From Deltaproteobacteria bacterium (GTDB lineage Bacteria; Desulfobacterota; G020345765): a DNA stretch of 15,447 bases. Both the position numbers and the translations under genes were made by a program. The stretch covers positions 1 through 15,447 of the forward strand of contig JAUWWP010000027.1 of NCBI GenBank assembly GCA_030616835.1, given 5' to 3'. Under the pieces are notes generated by a model that ran no database searches, was not told the origin of the DNA, and worked only from the letters and a program-made list of their open reading frames with translations. Shown here piece after piece: positions 12,607 through 15,447 of the stretch (the first letter of the stretch is position 1; each line of letters starts with the position of its first letter).

Positions 12607-14556
12607 ATGGAACAAATAGTTAAGGAAGCAGCCAAGGGATTTTCGGCGGAGAGGCTGGACACTGAAGCCCTTGCGCAGTTGAAGGAATTGGGTCGGGTTG
12701 CCCGGGGAGATATTCTGACCATGACTACCTTAGCGGGCTCCGGCCATCCCGGGGGGTCGATGTCTTCGATTGACATATACCTGGTTCTTTACCGCTTTGT
12801 CAATGTCTTCCCGGATAACCTTCATCATCCTGACCGGGATCAAATCGTAATCAGCCACGGCCATACCTCCCCCGGAGTCTATGCCGCCTTGGGGAGGCTG
12901 GGCTTTTTCAAAATTGATGAAGCAATAGGCGGCTTTCGCCTTGCTGGGACCGCTTTCGAGGGGCATGTGGAGAAAAGCGTTCCCGGGGTGGAATGGGATA
13001 CCGGAAACCTGGGCCAGGGCCTTTCTGCCGGCTGTGGATTCGCCATCGGAGGCAGGCTTCTGAAGAAGAATTTTCAGGTATTTGTGGTGATGGGCGATGG
13101 TGAGCAGCAAAAAGGGCAGATCTCGGAAGCCCGGAGGTTTGCCAGGAAATACGGCCTTAATAACATCACTGTTATCGTTGATTATAATGACCGCCAGCTC
13201 AGCGGGATCACCCATGAGATTATGCCCCAGAATATCAAAGGGAACTACGAATCAGATGGGTGGAAGGTTCTGGAGATCGATGGCCACAACTATCAGCAGA
13301 TCTATCAGGCCCTTCGAGCTGCAGTAAATACGGAGGATACCCCCACGGCAATCCTGGCCCATACGGTAATGGGAAAGGGCGTTTCCTTTATGGAGGGTAA
13401 GGAAGAATTCCACGGAAAGGCTCTCACCCGGGAGCAGTACCGGAATGCCCTCTCGGAACTTACCCTCGAGGATAAGCTCGATTACTATCAGGAGCTGAGA
13501 AAGAAGGGTGATTTCCTTCCCCACCGGGGCAAGCAAACCATTAAGGAGATATCCATTGAGGTAGGAACCCCTCGCAATTACGCGAAGGATGAGCTGACTG
13601 CTAATCGAAATGCCTTTGGGAATGCCCTGAAGAATCTGGCGGAACTGAATCACAATAAGCCTGGTTCTGCTCCCATTGCCGCCTTTGATTGTGATCTCTC
13701 TACCTCGGTAAAAACCGATAGTTTCGCATCTGCCTTCCCCGATAACTTCTTTCAAGGGGGGATCCAGGAGCACAATACCGCTACCATTGCCGGGGCAGCC
13801 TCCACCCTGGGGATAGTTACCTTCTTTGCCGATTTCGGGGTATTCGGAGTAGCCGAGACCTATAATCAACATCGGTTGAACGATATTAATGATACCAACC
13901 TGAAGCTGATCTGCACTCATATCGGAATTGGGGTGGGGGAAGATGGAAAGACTCACCACTGTATTGACTATACCGGACTGATAAATAATCTCTACGGTTA
14001 TAGGATCATCATCCCGGCCGATCCCAACCAGACCGACCGGGTGATCAGATTTATTGCCCAGGAATCCGGAAATTTCCTTGTGGGTATAGGACGGCCAAAA
14101 GACCCGATCATCCTCTCCGAGGACGGAACTCCCCTTTTCGGCAATAATTACCGGTTCGTCTACGGGAAGGCCGACTGGGTAAGGGAGGGGGATGCTGCTA
14201 CCATCATTTCCAACGGGAACATGCTTCACCGGGCAATTCAGGCCTGGGAAAAGTTACGGGAAAAGGGCTGGGCAGTAAAGGTTCTGAATATCTCCTGCCT
14301 GAGCGAAATCGATCAGGAGGCGATCAGAAAAGCAGCCCAAACGGGTTTCATTGTTACTTACGAAGACCATAATGTTAAAACCGGTCTGGGGAGTATTGTG
14401 GCTAATTTCCTTGCTGAAAATTCTCTTAACCCAAAGTTTCGCAAGCTGGGGATAAGCGGCTATGCCGGTTCGGCTAAGCCTGATGATTTATACCGGATTC
14501 AGGGTCTTGATGTGGATAGCTTAGTAAAGACAGTCCTTGCGGAGATTGATAAGTAA
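12607..14556 (+). CDS. tkt: Transketolase, full length
   Basis: Thiamine-diphosphate enzyme transferring two-carbon units between sugar phosphates in the non-oxidative pentose phosphate pathway; cytosolic dimer. From the ATG at 12607 it is 649 aa. The N-terminal PP domain has GHPGG (46-50), a GHTSPGVYAALG block, TGNLGQGLSAGCG, GDGE (163-166) and NDRQ (194-197) completing the TPP/metal motif. The middle pyrimidine domain has FDCDLSTSVKT and the catalytic Glu388 in QGGIQEHNT, then DGKTHHCIDYTG. The C-terminal domain spans about 530-649. The ORF can be extended to an ATG at 12586 or a TTG at 12580, but AGGA eight bases before 12607 supports that start. It is a single chain rather than the split two-gene form. 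The sequence GHVEKSVPGVEWDTGNLGQG is close to bacterial transketolases of the two-subunit kind, so this could be an old fusion. It has its own promoter and opposes the neighbouring minus-strand genes. Confidence 0.95.
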   Translation: MEQIVKEAAKGFSAERLDTEALAQLKELGRVARGDILTMTTLAGSGHPGGSMSSIDIYLVLYRFVNVFPDNLHHPDRDQIVISHGHTSPGVYAALGRLGFFKIDEAIGGFRLAGTAFEGHVEKSVPGVEWDTGNLGQGLSAGCGFAIGGRLLKKNFQVFVVMGDGEQQKGQISEARRFARKYGLNNITVIVDYNDRQLSGITHEIMPQNIKGNYESDGWKVLEIDGHNYQQIYQALRAAVNTEDTPTAILAHTVMGKGVSFMEGKEEFHGKALTREQYRNALSELTLEDKLDYYQELRKKGDFLPHRGKQTIKEISIEVGTPRNYAKDELTANRNAFGNALKNLAELNHNKPGSAPIAAFDCDLSTSVKTDSFASAFPDNFFQGGIQEHNTATIAGAASTLGIVTFFADFGVFGVAETYNQHRLNDINDTNLKLICTHIGIGVGEDGKTHHCIDYTGLINNLYGYRIIIPADPNQTDRVIRFIAQESGNFLVGIGRPKDPIILSEDGTPLFGNNYRFVYGKADWVREGDAATIISNGNMLHRAIQAWEKLREKGWAVKVLNISCLSEIDQEAIRKAAQTGFIVTYEDHNVKTGLGSIVANFLAENSLNPKFRKLGISGYAGSAKPDDLYRIQGLDVDSLVKTVLAEIDK

Positions 14557-14625
14557 TGGCTTGACCCAAAAATCATTCATCGAAAAGTAAGAATTTTACA
14601 TTATTGGGAGAGAAACTCAGAAACA

Positions 14626-14652
14626 CCTGCCTGTCCTGCGGACGCAGGCAGG
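14626..14652. repeat. CCTGCCTG hairpin repeat
   Basis: CCTGCCTG (14626-14633) and CAGGCAGG (14645-14652) form an 8-bp stem around TCCTGCGGACG. No T-run follows, so it is a dispersed repeat more than a terminator. It lies 19 bases before the 82-aa gene and may sit in the leader of that gene. The rest of 14557-14670 shows nothing recognisable. Confidence 0.75.
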
Positions 14653-14670
14653 TTTGAGGAAAAAGAAGCA

Positions 14671-14919
14671 ATGCCTACTGAGGAAGAGATCTTTCTGGAA
14701 GAGGAGAAGCTGCGAAGACTGCGAAGGATCGTCGATACTACCGCCTTCATCCTGCGCAGGAAGAGGCTTATTGGGAGGGAGGCCTGGACGCTAATGGAGT
14801 CTACCAAGGCCCAGGTTCTGGAGCTCTTTCCGGATAAAGAAGAGACGTTTGAGCTTATCTATAAGCCCAGATTCTTACGAATAATCTGGGAAAATATGTT
14901 TCAAAAAGAGGTCTGGTGA
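14671..14919 (+). CDS. Conserved small helical protein of unknown function, 82 aa
   Basis: Mostly helical, charged protein without membrane segments: an acidic start (MPTEEEIFLEEEKLRRLRRI), a central helix with VDTTAFILRRKRLIGREAW, and a C-terminal block ELFPDKEETFELIYKPRFLR. The last block (FP-KEE-F-LIY-PRF) matches a pattern I remember from small hypothetical proteins of anaerobic and deep-branching bacteria, hence probably a real gene; I cannot assign a function. The ribosome site is poor (GAGG is about 12 bases upstream). It is 114 bases after transketolase, separated by the hairpin repeat, and its stop overlaps the GTG of the next short ORF (GTGA), which suggests co-translation. Confidence 0.75.
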   Translation: MPTEEEIFLEEEKLRRLRRIVDTTAFILRRKRLIGREAWTLMESTKAQVLELFPDKEETFELIYKPRFLRIIWENMFQKEVW

Positions 14920-15050
14920 AGGACACAATTGGACTTGTATCTGTCGGAAAAGTTGACTTGCGGGTACTGAGACATCTGTCAGAGGACATCAATAAGGTTG
15001 CTCCTCTAAAATTAAGTTACCGGCCTACGCCGATAGCTAATCCATACTGA
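14916..15050 (+). pseudogene. Possible truncated archaemetzincin-like gene (N-terminal 44 residues)
   Basis: A GTG-initiated ORF overlaps the stop of the 82-aa gene and reads MKDTIGLVSVGKVDLRVLRH, then LSEDINKVAPLKLSYRP, ending TPIANPY before a TGA. The IGLVSVGKVD...VLRHLSEDI start resembles the N-terminus of bacterial archaemetzincins (M54 peptidases), which are normally about 170-190 aa with an HExxH zinc motif; no such motif follows here. The last 11 codons lie antisense to the end of the barrel gene at 15017-15447. I therefore read it as the remnant of a gene broken by a rearrangement, or as a chance short ORF. The family assignment is weak. Confidence 0.35.
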
Positions 15051-15447
15051 ATTGCACTATTTTCCGAATCCCCAAAGTCAGGCATTAGGTAGATAAGTCT
15101 GAAATTCAGGCCAAAAGTTGCCGTAGCAACCTTTATTCCCCCTCCGATTTGCCCTCCCCAGCTAGTCCTATTTTTGTCCAGCCCCTCAATTTCTTCACCG
15201 CTTATCGTAGTAAACCAGAGACCGGTCCCGGCAATAAGGTAGGGTACAATATTTGAATCAGGTTGGAAGAAAAAGACCACCGAGTCAGTAATCGGAATCT
15301 GCCTTACTGTTAACCTGACTCCATTATTCTGCCCTGAAGGCAGAACCTCTAAACCATATTGGGTATAGCCCACAGCCAGATCGTTTGCCAGATTTGGATT
15401 TATTCGATACCGAACCGCAAGGCTGAAGCTAAATCCGGTGGAAGCCC
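15017..15447 (-). CDS. Outer-membrane beta-barrel protein (partial, N-terminus beyond the window)
   Basis: The frame is open from the right edge (first visible residues ASTGFSFSLAVRYRINPNLA) to the stop at 15017, giving about 142 C-terminal residues. Alternating polar and hydrophobic strands are visible: SFSLAVRYRI, AVGYTQYGLEVLP, VRLTVRQIPITDSVVFFF, IVPYLIAGTGLWFTT, TSWGGQIGGGIKVATA, FGLNFRLIYLMPDF, IQYGLAIGVGR. The YLIAGTG and GGQIGGGIKV patterns are typical of small OmpA/OmpW-like or outer-membrane beta-barrel family proteins. This indicates a cell with an outer membrane. The chain ends in GVGR rather than the usual terminal Phe or Tyr, so the extreme C-terminus may be altered. A GTG at 15373 is only an internal codon, not the start. 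Ligand or role is unknown. Confidence 0.8.
   Translation of the reverse strand, partial: ASTGFSFSLAVRYRINPNLANDLAVGYTQYGLEVLPSGQNNGVRLTVRQIPITDSVVFFFQPDSNIVPYLIAGTGLWFTTISGEEIEGLDKNRTSWGGQIGGGIKVATATFGLNFRLIYLMPDFGDSENSAIQYGLAIGVGR

Noticed and set aside
13252..14229. Long minus-strand frame of 325 codons inside transketolase
   Set aside because: It lies wholly antisense to a clear full-length enzyme, has no recognisable family pattern, and reflects codon bias of the sense gene.

Overview
The window looks like chromosomal DNA from an uncultured, diderm bacterium of a deep-branching or candidate phylum. The grounds are an outer-membrane beta-barrel gene at the right edge, compact biosynthetic operons, and dispersed hairpin repeats of a kind common in metagenome-assembled genomes. 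I cannot place it to a phylum from the sequence alone.

Positions 1-9411 hold one long minus-strand operon, read from right to left: ilvD, ilvB, ilvN, ilvC, psd, pssA, leuA, leuC (leuC runs off the left edge). IlvBN, IlvC and IlvD make valine, isoleucine precursors and 2-oxoisovalerate. LeuA and LeuC carry 2-oxoisovalerate towards leucine. The embedded psd-pssA pair makes phosphatidylserine and then phosphatidylethanolamine. A promoter with a perfect -35 box lies just upstream of ilvD, and a second strong promoter lies about 260 bases further out.

Positions about 9700-12340 form an accessory block, still all on the minus strand. In minus-strand reading order it holds a promoter and short leader, a PIN-domain toxin gene with a small partner gene, a pair of very small conserved genes (53 and 76 aa; the 53-aa one is easily missed), and a membrane-anchored SUFU-like protein. 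Two diverged direct repeats of about 147 bp sit upstream of two of these units. Imperfect inverted repeats resembling integron attC sites (or halves of them) follow the genes. No integrase is visible. The best reading is a decaying array of gene cassettes (a CALIN-like cluster) or a related mobile cassette system; this is inference.

Positions about 12400-15050 are on the plus strand: a composite hairpin repeat, a full-length transketolase, an 82-aa conserved hypothetical gene, and a short ORF overlapping it that resembles the N-terminus of an archaemetzincin but stops after 44 residues. The 3' end of a minus-strand outer-membrane barrel gene, whose 5' part lies beyond the right edge, overlaps the end of that short ORF.
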